Source: Bacillus sp. BP-3 (GTDB lineage: Bacteria > Bacillota > Bacilli > Bacillales > Bacillaceae_G). Taken from it: a stretch of DNA of 64,000 bases. The stretch spans positions 62,001 through 126,000 of the forward strand of contig NZ_JAQOTJ010000004.1 of assembly GCF_028401955.1 (NCBI RefSeq), in the 5' to 3' direction. The position numbers were made by a program, and so were the translations under genes. Positions 1-9,507 of this stretch are shown here, piece after piece; positions within the stretch are counted from its first letter, which is position 1, and each line of letters begins with the position of its first letter. The notes below the pieces were generated by a model, which worked only from the letters and a program-made list of their open reading frames with translations, was not told the origin of the DNA and searched no databases.

Positions 1-191
1 TTTATATCACTGCTAGAACCATCATATATTTCATCCAACTTTGGAATAATCTTGTCCGTTTCTGGTTTACTTGATACTAAGTACACTTTTGCGTCATCTT
101 TTTTCTCTTTTATAATACTCGTAGAAGAACGAACTATTGCTTCGCATCCTCTATTTAAACTGCCTCCATGGGCAAACATCATAATTTTCAT
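1..191 (-). CDS. Polysaccharide pyruvyl transferase family protein (N-terminal part)
   Basis: Only the first ~63 residues are present; the gene runs off the left edge. It begins MKIMMFAHGGSLNRGCEA, the start typical of the polysaccharide pyruvyl transferase family (G-x-x-N-x-G-x-E-A), whose members add pyruvate ketals to surface polysaccharides. The start is supported by a GGGAGAGG ribosome site just upstream. It is the most distal visible gene of the eps operon, 17 bp after the preceding glycosyltransferase. Family assignment rests on the N-terminus alone. Confidence 0.7.
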   Translation of the reverse strand, partial: MKIMMFAHGGSLNRGCEAIVRSSTSIIKEKKDDAKVYLVSSKPETDKIIPKLDEIYDGSSSDI

Positions 192-208
192 ATTAACCTC
201 TCCCAATA

Positions 209-1240
209 CTATTTACTTCGAAATCTACTGTAAGCAACAGCACAATATAGTCCAATTGCTGACTTTTTCCTTATCATGTTTATCACAGCTTTCTCATATC
301 TTCCTAATTTACTATAATTTTCACTGCAATAGATAGATAACGCTTCTCTAACATATTTGTTTTGAATCATATTTTTTACATATTTATACCTCATACTAAA
401 ACTTACATCTTTAGATGGGGTAAAATAAATATATATATAAGACATTACATTATTTATAAATTTTATTGATTTTAACTGGTGCACCATTACTTTGTCGACC
501 TTATCAGTATATATTTGTGGCAAGTCCATGTTATACACTTCTACAGCTCTCTTAAAATAATCTTTTTCTACTATGTTTCTAGTGGCACTGCCCGTTACCT
601 CTCTATAATGGTATCCAGCATAATTTATATATTTCATACTAGTTGCATTACTAAAGAATTCAATGTTAAACATTCCGTCTTCTCCTAATGTAACTTTTTC
701 CGGAAATTTCACATCATTTTCATTCATTATTTTATTTTTATAAATTTTATTCACAGCGGTATTTAAATGATCTGTCTTAAGAAAATAAGGCAATAGTTCC
801 TGGTATATATATTCTTTTTTAAGAACAGTGTCTACTGGAAATGGGTACCTTATCGCTACCTTATGTCCTTCCATTTCGCCGTTAATATTTGATATAACTA
901 CATCACAATCATCTTGCTTTGCAGAGTTATATAATATTTCATACATCTTTCCCTCTATGTAATCATCAGCATCAACAAATCCAACATATTCCCCAGTTGC
1001 TACACTCAACCCTTTATTCCTTGCAATACTTACACCCTGATTTTCTTGATTTATAAGTATTATTCTACGATCTAGTTCTTTATAGCCCTCAATAATTTCT
1101 CTACTATTGTCCGTCGAACCATCATTAATAAATATAAATTCACATTGCTCTAGTGTTTGATTTAAAAGTGATTCCACACACTGTGTAATATATTTCCCTG
1201 CATTATAAACCGGTATTATTACACTTACTTTTATGCTCAT
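209..1240 (-). CDS. Glycosyltransferase family 2
   Basis: 343 aa, GT-A fold glycosyltransferase expected to add one sugar from a nucleotide donor to the lipid-linked repeat unit at the inner membrane face. The N-terminus has the family signature VSVIIPVYNAGKYI, then FINDGSTDNS, and the metal-binding D-x-D as VDADD near residue 93. The C-terminal third is poorly conserved and basic, as in many EpsJ-like enzymes, and may contact membrane. The ribosome site is weak (GGCGGGA). It lies within the eps operon between a GT4 enzyme and the pyruvyl transferase. Donor and acceptor cannot be read from sequence. Confidence 0.88.
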   Translation of the reverse strand: MSIKVSVIIPVYNAGKYITQCVESLLNQTLEQCEFIFINDGSTDNSREIIEGYKELDRRIILINQENQGVSIARNKGLSVATGEYVGFVDADDYIEGKMYEILYNSAKQDDCDVVISNINGEMEGHKVAIRYPFPVDTVLKKEYIYQELLPYFLKTDHLNTAVNKIYKNKIMNENDVKFPEKVTLGEDGMFNIEFFSNATSMKYINYAGYHYREVTGSATRNIVEKDYFKRAVEVYNMDLPQIYTDKVDKVMVHQLKSIKFINNVMSYIYIYFTPSKDVSFSMRYKYVKNMIQNKYVREALSIYCSENYSKLGRYEKAVINMIRKKSAIGLYCAVAYSRFRSK

Positions 1241-1320
1241 GCCTAAATCCCGCCTCTACCAGAATACCCTGCATTATAATAATTGATATATTTGTAATAT
1301 AATCTCCTAAATAATCTGTT

Positions 1321-2523
1321 TTAGTGTTCTATAATTTTATATAATTTATTTAACTCATAGCTATTACTATAATCCATACTTTTTAAATGATGAATCAATG
1401 TATTTCTGAGCTTATCATCTTTATATAGAGTTTCAATCCCTTTAACTAACCCCTCAATACTTGAATCACATATTATACCTTCAACCTCATCTTCCAACTG
1501 ACTACCTGCAGTAGGATAATTCGTAATCAATATAGGTCTCTCAAGTATTTTAGCCTCTGTAACTGTAACTGCTTTTCCCTCGTATCTAGACGGCTGCACG
1601 TATAAATCACATGCTTTCATATATGGATATGGATTGGTTTGCTTGCCTAATAATATAAAGCTATCTTCTAAATTATTCTTTGCTATTAATTCTTTAAGAG
1701 TAGCTTCATCTGAGCCATATCCTATCACATACCACTTTATATTATTAAATCCTTTGTCATGTAAAACTTTAAGTGCTTTTATAGCACGATCAAATCCTTT
1801 GGCATAGGACAATCTTCCAACTGATACGATATTAAAAGTTCCATTATCTTCCTTGTCAAAACCTACAACATTAGCGGCCATTTTCCGAATAAACTCTGGT
1901 GAAGTAATATTTTCTATAAGCAAGATTTTCTCTCTCAGTGATGGGTATACAGTCAAGAACGTTTTTGTACATTCATCCGATATAGATGCAATATAATCAA
2001 ACTTATTCCACATAGTAACATCTATTTCATTATCAATTTCTAACGTACTATAATCTGTATGGATCCAAGCTATTTTTTTATTCGCATTTACATTATCTGC
2101 TAAAATGTCGTGCGGCCATGCATAACTAATTGCAAAGTCATACTTTTTTTTCTGTTTAGGCAAGAAGTATGATACATATTTTGAAACAAGCTGCATCTGA
2201 ATGTATCCTGATCCTTCTTTAAATTGCCTTTGTTTTGATTTCCTACCTGCAATATACTTGCTTACTATTCTTATAAATGATGCTAAAAAATAGCCTTCTT
2301 GTATACATTGCCTAATGGATTTTCTAAATACAGTATATTTACCTATTTGCGGTAACACATTAACTTTATTAGGAATTAAATGTATGAAATCTCCTGTGTG
2401 ATTTAATATTAGTAAATCTACGTTATATTTGTTATAGTCAAAGGTTTCTAGCATATTAATTAAGCTTCTTTCCACACCGCCGATTTCCATATCATAAATA
2501 GAAATTAAAATATTCTTTTTCAT
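1321..2523 (-). CDS. Glycosyltransferase family 4 (GT-B)
   Basis: About 400 aa. The N-terminus MKKNILISIYDMEIGGVERS carries the GGVE(R/T) element of GT4 acceptor domains. The C-terminal donor domain has SVGRLSYAKGFDRAI and the E-x7-E-type region PSRYEGKAVTVTEAKIL. I place the start at the ATG at 2523 because GGGG sits about 7 bp upstream; an in-frame ATG six codons earlier (2541) lacks a ribosome site. Expected role: a cytosolic or membrane-peripheral sugar transfer in polysaccharide repeat assembly. Substrate unknown. Confidence 0.88.
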   Translation of the reverse strand: MKKNILISIYDMEIGGVERSLINMLETFDYNKYNVDLLILNHTGDFIHLIPNKVNVLPQIGKYTVFRKSIRQCIQEGYFLASFIRIVSKYIAGRKSKQRQFKEGSGYIQMQLVSKYVSYFLPKQKKKYDFAISYAWPHDILADNVNANKKIAWIHTDYSTLEIDNEIDVTMWNKFDYIASISDECTKTFLTVYPSLREKILLIENITSPEFIRKMAANVVGFDKEDNGTFNIVSVGRLSYAKGFDRAIKALKVLHDKGFNNIKWYVIGYGSDEATLKELIAKNNLEDSFILLGKQTNPYPYMKACDLYVQPSRYEGKAVTVTEAKILERPILITNYPTAGSQLEDEVEGIICDSSIEGLVKGIETLYKDDKLRNTLIHHLKSMDYSNSYELNKLYKIIEH

Positions 2524-2614
2524 GTAATTCCCCGCGTTCATATTTTGTTCTTGATATAAGTGACATCATTATACATTCTGAAAATATATAGACGATACTT
2601 TCACATGAACCACT

Positions 2615-3223
2615 TCAACTAGTGCGATTGATACATACGTTTTCTCGTTTATTTACAAACAGTGTATTTGAAGGAATATGTCCTTTTACAACACTTCCAG
2701 CAGCTATCACAGTATTATCACCTATAAACGTATCTCTCAATATAACTACATTAGAACCAATCCAAACATTCTCCCCTATCTTTACTTCACCCTTTATTAA
2801 GTGACCATCTTCAATGTTCTTATAATTATGGTCATGGTCATTAATACTTACATTAGGAGCTATCTTTGTATTTCTTCCAATTGATATTTTATTTATACAA
2901 TTAATGTTACAGTTATCATTAATAAACACTTTCTCGCCTATATTTAGTACCCCATTAAAATCAATACGAATACTCGCATTTTTTCGAACAAACACAAATT
3001 TCCCAATATTAATTTTTGAATGCTTATTAAAAATCTCTATCCTACTTTTTGTTTGGAGTGAAAAGATTGAGCAATTTATATTACGGAAGTATATTAACTT
3101 ATAGAAAGCGCCTCTTAATACACCGATTAAGTGTGAAATATTCATCAACACCGCAAAGTATAACCCTCTGTTACGACTTTCTGTAGCTAGCGTTTGGAAT
3201 ATTTTTTTAAATATATTAATCAT
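2615..3223 (-). CDS. Hexapeptide-repeat acyltransferase (LbH fold)
   Basis: About 202 aa. The C-terminal half shows repeated hexapeptide turns ([LIV]-G-x-x-x-x), e.g. INIGKFVFV, LNIGEKVFI, VKIGENVWIG, TFIGDNTVI, ending in the GSVV-G-I-N pattern of maltose/galactoside O-acetyltransferases; His residues in NDHDHNYK fit the catalytic loop. Probably acetylates a sugar of the polysaccharide or its precursor. The start at 3223 is chosen for the AAGGAG ribosome site about 7 bp upstream; it overlaps the end of the GT32 gene by 8 bp, implying translational coupling. A longer reading to 3259 has no ribosome site. Confidence 0.82.
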   Translation of the reverse strand: MINIFKKIFQTLATESRNRGLYFAVLMNISHLIGVLRGAFYKLIYFRNINCSIFSLQTKSRIEIFNKHSKINIGKFVFVRKNASIRIDFNGVLNIGEKVFINDNCNINCINKISIGRNTKIAPNVSINDHDHNYKNIEDGHLIKGEVKIGENVWIGSNVVILRDTFIGDNTVIAAGSVVKGHIPSNTLFVNKRENVCINRTS

Positions 3224-3983
3224 GCATTTTCTCCTTAAAAACTTCTTTTTGCCCCACATGTTTTCTTAACTTAGCAATATTATCCCCACCTATAATTTTT
3301 GCTAAAATTAATTTTATTTTACTCTTTATCCGCGTTTTAGGTGGTAACCAACTCTTATGAAAATGATGCATGGCATATGTATTTTCCGTTATAAATTTTC
3401 TACAATTAATATAGTCATATGGTGAGAAATACGTTTGTGGATAGAAGGTTCCTATCCCTTCTATTTCCTGATACTCTCCATTTGTTATTAACCCTCGATT
3501 TTTTAATATCTCCGTTACAATAGCCACATTCGTCAAATCATCATAGCTGCCATCCTCTTTAATGAAGTCCTTTTCTTCATATGAATCTAGAAATGTTTTT
3601 ATAAACTTATTTCCTTTAGCTGCTCCTATTGTGCTTGTAGCTATGTAATTTTCTTGTTCAAATCCCCAAAATGAATCATGGTGCAATAGATTATTAAAAG
3701 ATTTAAATACCTCTACATCAGTATCCAAATAAATACCGCCATAATAATATAAAGCATGTACTCTAACATAATCACTTACAAATGCAAATTTGCCAGATCT
3801 ATATGCCTCTTTTACATATGAATTACAGTTTATATCAAAATTATCTTCATTCCATTCTATTATTTCATATTCCGATAGATTCTTTTCCCAACTCTCTATA
3901 CATCTTTTTACAATATCAGATTTTTCATTTCCTCCAAACCAGCAGTAATGTATAGTTCTGGGTATTTTTTCGATTTTTTTCAC
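3216..3983 (-). CDS. Glycosyltransferase family 32-like (DXD sugar-binding) protein
   Basis: 255 aa. The opening IPRTIHYCWFGG and the central YYGGIYLDTDVEVF (the D-x-D nucleotide-sugar/metal motif) are the hallmark of the OCH1/capsular GT32 family. Bacterial members transfer mannose, galactose or similar in capsule and exopolysaccharide loci. Starts with GTG preceded by AGGAGG at good spacing. Translationally coupled to the downstream acyltransferase (8 bp overlap). Specific sugar unknown. Confidence 0.85.
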   Translation of the reverse strand: MKKIEKIPRTIHYCWFGGNEKSDIVKRCIESWEKNLSEYEIIEWNEDNFDINCNSYVKEAYRSGKFAFVSDYVRVHALYYYGGIYLDTDVEVFKSFNNLLHHDSFWGFEQENYIATSTIGAAKGNKFIKTFLDSYEEKDFIKEDGSYDDLTNVAIVTEILKNRGLITNGEYQEIEGIGTFYPQTYFSPYDYINCRKFITENTYAMHHFHKSWLPPKTRIKSKIKLILAKIIGGDNIAKLRKHVGQKEVFKEKMHD

Positions 3984-4057
3984 TTTAAAGCCTCCTCTTT
4001 AAAGTAGGAAGTCCCCTTTTTTTATGCTCTATTCGTTATACTTATTCAAATATAACT

Positions 4058-5128
4058 TTAAAGTTTTATAAAGTTACTTCCATATCCAACGCCTGAAAGG
4101 CTTACTACACATTCATAGTAGTAATACATCATATAGAATAATAAAATAGCATAATAAATAAGCTTTTGATCTTTTTTCGTAAAAACTTTTACAACCCAAG
4201 AAATTAATATTAATTGATACAATCCAAAATAAATAGAAAATCTAGCAAATATCCAGTTTTGTGTTGAAATAATCATAAAGACAAGTCCTAGTATAGACAT
4301 ATTTACAATAGAATCGCTTTTGGGAAACAACTCTCTTAATCTTTCTTTCCCTAGGTAAGCGAGAAGAATTGGTGCAGCATAAACAATAACCCTAAGTATA
4401 TTTGCACCGCCCTCAGAAAAGTTTTTATACTCACTATATTGACTATTTTCTATCACCGTAAATAAAGCATCCATAAATTGATTAAACCCTATAACGATAA
4501 ATACAGCGCAAACGAGAAGAATATATGTTTGTTTTGACCAAGCTTCTTTCCTAACTATAAAATAAATAGGAATGAGGATAAGCGCAGTCTGGTGTACAGT
4601 TGATGTAAACAGGATAATTAAAATATACTTTTTCCAATTGTCTTCGAGTATATATTTCGTTGCAGCAAATACAATCGCAGCCGCCAAAAATTGCCTTATT
4701 CCATTCATTGAAGTTAAAAACATGCCACCTGTTATATATACAAATAAACTTAACTCAAACATTCTTGCATATTTATATAATACAATCACAATTAATGTGT
4801 TTGTAATTAACGCCGTTACAAAAATCAGAAGTTGCGGATCATGGGAAAAATTTTGTAAAAACATCTGATAGATATTAAATCCAATGTCCTTTTGCGACTT
4901 AATAGTTTCCCAGCTAAAATTCAAAGTAGCATATGAATGCATATAGGCAAAAGTATCTCCAATATTATTACGAAGGCCAGATACTAATATTAAAATTGTC
5001 ATAGCGCAAAATGCTAAAAATTTATTCGGTTTGACAAAAGATTCTACCGTAACAGCCGGTTTAGAAAAATACCTTGCAAAGAAAGAGAAAAAATAAACTA
5101 AAGCAAGATTCATCCATAACACAGTCAT
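4058..5128 (-). CDS. epsG: EpsG-family membrane protein, likely Wzy-type polysaccharide polymerase
   Basis: 356 aa, very hydrophobic, roughly nine or ten predicted membrane segments. The segment SGLRNNIGDTFAYM followed by an aromatic stretch matches the EpsG family (G-x-R-x-x-x-G-x-D-x-x-x-Y). These are the Wzy-like polymerases of EPS operons that join lipid-linked repeat units outside the membrane. The ribosome site is GGAAGTGATTGG. It sits between GT2 and GT32 genes, the normal mid-operon position. The gene symbol reflects family, not proven orthology. Confidence 0.75.
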   Translation of the reverse strand: MTVLWMNLALVYFFSFFARYFSKPAVTVESFVKPNKFLAFCAMTILILVSGLRNNIGDTFAYMHSYATLNFSWETIKSQKDIGFNIYQMFLQNFSHDPQLLIFVTALITNTLIVIVLYKYARMFELSLFVYITGGMFLTSMNGIRQFLAAAIVFAATKYILEDNWKKYILIILFTSTVHQTALILIPIYFIVRKEAWSKQTYILLVCAVFIVIGFNQFMDALFTVIENSQYSEYKNFSEGGANILRVIVYAAPILLAYLGKERLRELFPKSDSIVNMSILGLVFMIISTQNWIFARFSIYFGLYQLILISWVVKVFTKKDQKLIYYAILLFYMMYYYYECVVSLSGVGYGSNFIKL

Positions 5129-5200
5129 TTACCAATCACTTCCACATCGTAAGCATATATTACTACATTCCTATTCTTTTTATTTATACTTCTCTTTGTC

Positions 5201-6103
5201 TTATTTACTCTTCAAAACAGTAGCTTTATTTGTTTTCATAATATAACAATAAAGTAACAAGCCGAATGGCGTTGCTAGGAAGGTAGTCCATTTACACGGT
5301 GACTCTTTTAAAAATCTATAGTTTTTTATTATCAAATTACTAGACACATAATGCATACACTCTCGAAATCTGTCTTTAAATGAAGGTGCATATTGCATAG
5401 CAATTTTTCTAAAAAAAGAAAAACCACGTGGGTTTTTCTTATACTGCTTAATAATGTTCATACTTGACCCATCATCTAAATATTCTACAAAGCACAACAC
5501 TTCATTCATAATAAGTAAGGGACATTCTTGATCAATAACAATATACTTATAACTAAGTGGACAATACTTTTCCCCTGGAAATATTGGATAAGGCGGGGAA
5601 TTACGTGTCAGTTCGGATCGATATACAAGTTTTTTATCACCTTTTACGTTATGTTTCACATATAAGTCTGAAAGTTTAGATGCCCTTAAATCAGACGGCA
5701 TCTTTGTTCCGATAATGTTTCCATTCTGATTTGCATCCAAGCCAACTATACCAGCATAACGATCACTTCCGTTTTGTTCCCAAAACGAAAGAATTTTCTC
5801 CACAGCATCATCAGCCATATAATCATCAGAGTCTATACAAACATTTAGTTCTGTGTCAATTAATTCATAAGCTGTATTGTGAGCCCCGTGCATTCCTTGA
5901 TTTTCTTGATAGTGATAACGAATTGGAACTAAGTCCTCTGAAATCCACTTTTCCACAAGTTCTTTCGTGTTATCTGTAGATCCATCATCAATGATTAACC
6001 AAATAAAGTCTTTAGAAGTTTGTCTTTTCAAACTTTCGTAACATAGATGTAATGTATATGCACGATTAAATGCTGGTGTAAAGACCGTTAAAGTAGGACC
6101 CAT
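5201..6103 (-). CDS. Glycosyltransferase family 2
   Basis: About 300 aa. MGPTLTVFTPAFNRAYTLH, WLIIDDGSTDNT and the D-x-D-like CIDSDDYM near residue 90 are GT2 signatures. The start at 6103 is preferred because GGAGG lies about 8 bp upstream; the 12 extra codons to 6139 have none. The C-terminal half is typical of GT2 enzymes of capsule loci with a conserved PYP-F-GE-Y segment. Sits 36 bp downstream of the EpsF-like gene in the eps operon. Confidence 0.87.
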   Translation of the reverse strand: MGPTLTVFTPAFNRAYTLHLCYESLKRQTSKDFIWLIIDDGSTDNTKELVEKWISEDLVPIRYHYQENQGMHGAHNTAYELIDTELNVCIDSDDYMADDAVEKILSFWEQNGSDRYAGIVGLDANQNGNIIGTKMPSDLRASKLSDLYVKHNVKGDKKLVYRSELTRNSPPYPIFPGEKYCPLSYKYIVIDQECPLLIMNEVLCFVEYLDDGSSMNIIKQYKKNPRGFSFFRKIAMQYAPSFKDRFRECMHYVSSNLIIKNYRFLKESPCKWTTFLATPFGLLLYCYIMKTNKATVLKSK

Positions 6104-6139
6104 CAAAAAAACCTCCAGAAATCTAAGTTTGTTTAACAT

Positions 6140-7243
6140 TTAACTATGAATTAAATAATAATCCGTTAGCCATTTTGCCATCGTAGCAGTGTTATATCCG
6201 TTTTTACTTAATAAATCAGATGTATCTTCATGTTCATATGATGAAGTAAGAATTTTTTTTGCCCACACTTCTGGCGTTTCCTTTAAGCTTACAAATTCTA
6301 TTCGACCTGACACATCCGTTTCATCTGTTATCGAATCGGATACAACACATTTTAAGCCAGCAGCCTGCGCTTCAACCAATACAACAGGTAACCCTTCAAA
6401 AAGCGAAGGAAACAAAAATAAATCGAACCCTTGCATAAGGCGCGATATATCTCCTCTAACCCCTAAGAATCTCACATGAGACGATAAACCTAAGGCGGCC
6501 ACCTTCTTTTCTATCAATGATCGTAATTGACCATCCCCTACCATAACAAGCAGGGAATTAGGATTCTTATCATGCACAGCTTTAAACACATCAATTAAGA
6601 AATCATGATTTTTTTGCTTATTAAATCTTCCGATATGTCCTAATACTAATTTATCTTCTGCACCTATTTCTTGCCTAATTTGCTTCCTGATTTCTTCATT
6701 ATATTTAAACTCTTCTACATTAACTGCATTGTTCAGAACAGTTACTTCCTTAGATTCACATACCTTTCGTCCAAATAACCATTGTCCTGCATTTTTTGAA
6801 CATGCAAAATACTTGGTAGGATTATCCTTCATAGAAAATCTCGCATACAAACGAAAAGGTAGCTTTATATCTATACCCAAATCGCTTAAATGACTATGCG
6901 CAATACGACAAGGAACACCCGCACGTTTGGCTGCTCCAAGTACAAAACTGCTATTTTCGTTAATATGAGAATGTACTACTTTATATTCAGGATGAGCAAG
7001 AAAGAATTTATCGAGTAATTTGAAATATAAACGATAATTACCAGGTCTTATTTGCGGCATTCGATAAATTCTTCCACCAAGACTCAATATCTCATCATCA
7101 TAATGCCCTTTTTCATCTCTATGTACCATGAAATCAAACTGTATCTTATTACGATCAAGCTTTCGATAATAATTCATTAACATCGTTTCAAGCCCGCCAC
7201 GATTCATGATTGTCACTACTTGCAATATACGATTCGGTTCCAA
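6140..7243 (-). CDS. epsF: EpsF-like glycosyltransferase family 4
   Basis: 367 aa. Begins EPNRILQVVTIMNRGGLETM, with the GGxE acceptor motif, followed by FDFMVHRDEKGHYDDEI and AHSH elements characteristic of EpsF of Bacillus exopolysaccharide operons. The donor domain has GHIGRFNKQKNHDFLIDVF and FPSLFEGLPVVLVEAQ. Start codon TTG after a GGGGGAG ribosome site. Expected to add a sugar to the lipid-linked glycan. The symbol follows similarity to the EpsF type and is moderately secure. Confidence 0.82.
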   Translation of the reverse strand: MEPNRILQVVTIMNRGGLETMLMNYYRKLDRNKIQFDFMVHRDEKGHYDDEILSLGGRIYRMPQIRPGNYRLYFKLLDKFFLAHPEYKVVHSHINENSSFVLGAAKRAGVPCRIAHSHLSDLGIDIKLPFRLYARFSMKDNPTKYFACSKNAGQWLFGRKVCESKEVTVLNNAVNVEEFKYNEEIRKQIRQEIGAEDKLVLGHIGRFNKQKNHDFLIDVFKAVHDKNPNSLLVMVGDGQLRSLIEKKVAALGLSSHVRFLGVRGDISRLMQGFDLFLFPSLFEGLPVVLVEAQAAGLKCVVSDSITDETDVSGRIEFVSLKETPEVWAKKILTSSYEHEDTSDLLSKNGYNTATMAKWLTDYYLIHS

Positions 7244-7253
7244 TATTCTCCCC

Positions 7254-8321
7254 CTATCTAACTAATTTTCTAAGTTTATCAATTACTACTAAAATAAAAT
7301 AAAATCCTAGCGTGAATCGGAATTTTGCACAAAAATAAAATACCCTCCAAGCAATTGAAAAATATTTAATCTCAAATTGCCTAAAGGATTGTTTGATGCG
7401 TTTATCCTTTAATATTGAATGTAACCTACTGATTTTCATCAAAGTAGATCCCTTATTTTCTTTGCTTATTGTGTTTAAGCCAAGCCCTAATGTACTAAGA
7501 CATATGCGATTATTTAAGGCTATATAAAAATCTTTTTCCATTTCTTTTTTATCTAAGAAGGTTTCAATTATACCGTAAAGATTAAACCACTGATTCATTA
7601 AATTAGGCTTATAAGACGATGTAACTGATGTAGTGTTTACCCTCCAATAATGATAATAAGGTTTATTTATAAAAACAAAAGTTTTCGCATAATAAAAAGC
7701 GTATATATTAAAAAGCGAATCCTCATTAGTCCCTATTTTGCTAAGATCTACAAATTCAAGATTATTTTCTTTAAGAATATCTAAGCGATATAACTTTGAC
7801 CACACTGTCCCCCATGCATCAAGAAGTTCTGGAGTTGCTATTTCTTCATTTAAAGGACCAATCAAACGTCTCATAACTTTTAATTGAACTTCTTTATTGT
7901 GATAACACACCTTTTCAGGAAGATTAAATTCTTTTATCTTTGAATGACTACCAAACTCTCGAACATATGTACACATAACAATATCAGCTTTTTCATCAAC
8001 TGCGCTTTTATACATTGACTCATACATATCTTTATCTACCCAATCATCTGGATCAACAAAACCAATATATTCCCCTTTTGCTACACGTATCCCCTCATTC
8101 CTAGCTGAGGAAACTCCACCATTTTCCTTTTCAATCGTCACAATACGATTATCTTTTTTTGCATATTCATAAAGTATTTTTGCACTTCCGTCTGTTGAAC
8201 CATCATTTACAGCTATAATTTCTATATCATTAAAACTTTGTGATAATAAACTATCCAAACATCTACTTAAGTATTGTTCAACATTATATATAGGAACTAT
8301 CACACTAATTCTTGGTTTCAT
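7254..8321 (-). CDS. EpsJ-type glycosyltransferase family 2
   Basis: 355 aa. ISVIVPIYNVEQYLSRCLDS, AVNDGSTDGS and the D-x-D as FVDPDDWVD mark a GT2 enzyme of the EpsH/EpsJ type. The 3' end is basic and hydrophobic. The start ATG has GAGGGATG upstream and lies inside the preceding GT4 gene (17 bp overlap), so the two are translationally coupled. It ends 10 bp before the EpsF-like gene. Confidence 0.87.
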   Translation of the reverse strand: MKPRISVIVPIYNVEQYLSRCLDSLLSQSFNDIEIIAVNDGSTDGSAKILYEYAKKDNRIVTIEKENGGVSSARNEGIRVAKGEYIGFVDPDDWVDKDMYESMYKSAVDEKADIVMCTYVREFGSHSKIKEFNLPEKVCYHNKEVQLKVMRRLIGPLNEEIATPELLDAWGTVWSKLYRLDILKENNLEFVDLSKIGTNEDSLFNIYAFYYAKTFVFINKPYYHYWRVNTTSVTSSYKPNLMNQWFNLYGIIETFLDKKEMEKDFYIALNNRICLSTLGLGLNTISKENKGSTLMKISRLHSILKDKRIKQSFRQFEIKYFSIAWRVFYFCAKFRFTLGFYFILVVIDKLRKLVR

Positions 8322-9459
8322 CTACATCCCTCAACATATATGGTATATAAATATTATTCAATTCAGTACTTACTTGGTCGATCGAGTATTTTTTTATTCT
8401 ATTTACATTTTCAATCCCAATCTTTTCACGCAGTGCCCCTGAATGAATACACTCTAGTATTCGTGAGGCAAAAAGCTCTACCTCTGTAGGTGATACAAGA
8501 TAACCATTTATTGTGTCCATTATAAGCTCCCTATGCCCTCTATTATCAGTAGCTATAACTGGAAGACCGCAAGCCATAGCTTCCATAATGTTAACAGGCA
8601 AGCCTTCACGAAGACTAGATGCAACAGCAACATCACATATTGGTAATAATGAGGCAATATCTGTTCGATATCCAAGAAAATGAACCATCTCGGCAATTCC
8701 AAGCTCAATAGCCAAGCTCTTACAATCTTCCATTAATGGACCATTTCCCGCGAGTAAAAGCTTTGCATTAGGTGCTTCGTCCCTTAGTAAGGCTACCGAA
8801 TGAAGTAAAAATTGCTGATTTTTATTTTTGTTAAATTCAGCAGCATAAAACATTAGGAAATCATTTGGTTTGTAACCAAATTTGACCTTTAAATCTTTTT
8901 TATATTCTTCTTGTACCAATTTAAATTGTTCTGTATCTACACCTATTCCATGAACATGTTCAATGCAATTTGCTTTAAATCGATGTTTCACTGCAAGATT
9001 GTAATCTTCCGTATTGATTGTTATGAGACAATCTGTATAAGAAGCTAATCCTCTTTCAATTGGATAATATGCCAGCCAATTTATAAGAGGAGCTCCCTTA
9101 CAAAAGTGAAATCCATGAGCTGTGTAAATCACCTTTGTTCCTTGTTTTCTTGCTTTTCTTGCAGCTAAACGGGCAAGAACTCCTCCCATAGGTGTATGAC
9201 AATGAATAATACTGTACTTATTTTTATTGATAATTGATGATAGCTCCTTATATGCCTCAAAATTTTGCAGTTTAAAAGGTGATCTCTGAATAGGAATATC
9301 ATATTTTTTATGTACATATGGAAGGTGCATATTACCACTTGCAGCAACATGTACCTCCCATCCCTGCTCTGCAAAGTATTTCATATATGGTAAATGAAAT
9401 GCTTTAAAATGGTAATCTACTGTTGCACAAAACAACACTTTCTTAGGCAATTCAATCAC
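8305..9459 (-). CDS. epsD: EpsD-like glycosyltransferase family 4
   Basis: 384 aa, GTG start. KKVLFCATVDYHFKAFHLPY is the characteristic opening of EpsD-type GT4 enzymes, and IHCHTPMGGVLARLAAR follows. The donor domain has AAEFNKNKNQQFLL, LGYRTDIASLLPICDV and SLREGLPVNIMEAMA. Immediately follows epsC, as in Bacillus eps operons, and probably acts early in repeat-unit assembly. Sugar specificity cannot be inferred. Confidence 0.84.
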   Translation of the reverse strand: MIELPKKVLFCATVDYHFKAFHLPYMKYFAEQGWEVHVAASGNMHLPYVHKKYDIPIQRSPFKLQNFEAYKELSSIINKNKYSIIHCHTPMGGVLARLAARKARKQGTKVIYTAHGFHFCKGAPLINWLAYYPIERGLASYTDCLITINTEDYNLAVKHRFKANCIEHVHGIGVDTEQFKLVQEEYKKDLKVKFGYKPNDFLMFYAAEFNKNKNQQFLLHSVALLRDEAPNAKLLLAGNGPLMEDCKSLAIELGIAEMVHFLGYRTDIASLLPICDVAVASSLREGLPVNIMEAMACGLPVIATDNRGHRELIMDTINGYLVSPTEVELFASRILECIHSGALREKIGIENVNRIKKYSIDQVSTELNNIYIPYMLRDVDETKN

Positions 9460-9507
9460 ACACCCATTTAACTATATTTTTGACTCAAGTACAGCTTCTA
9501 CAAATCA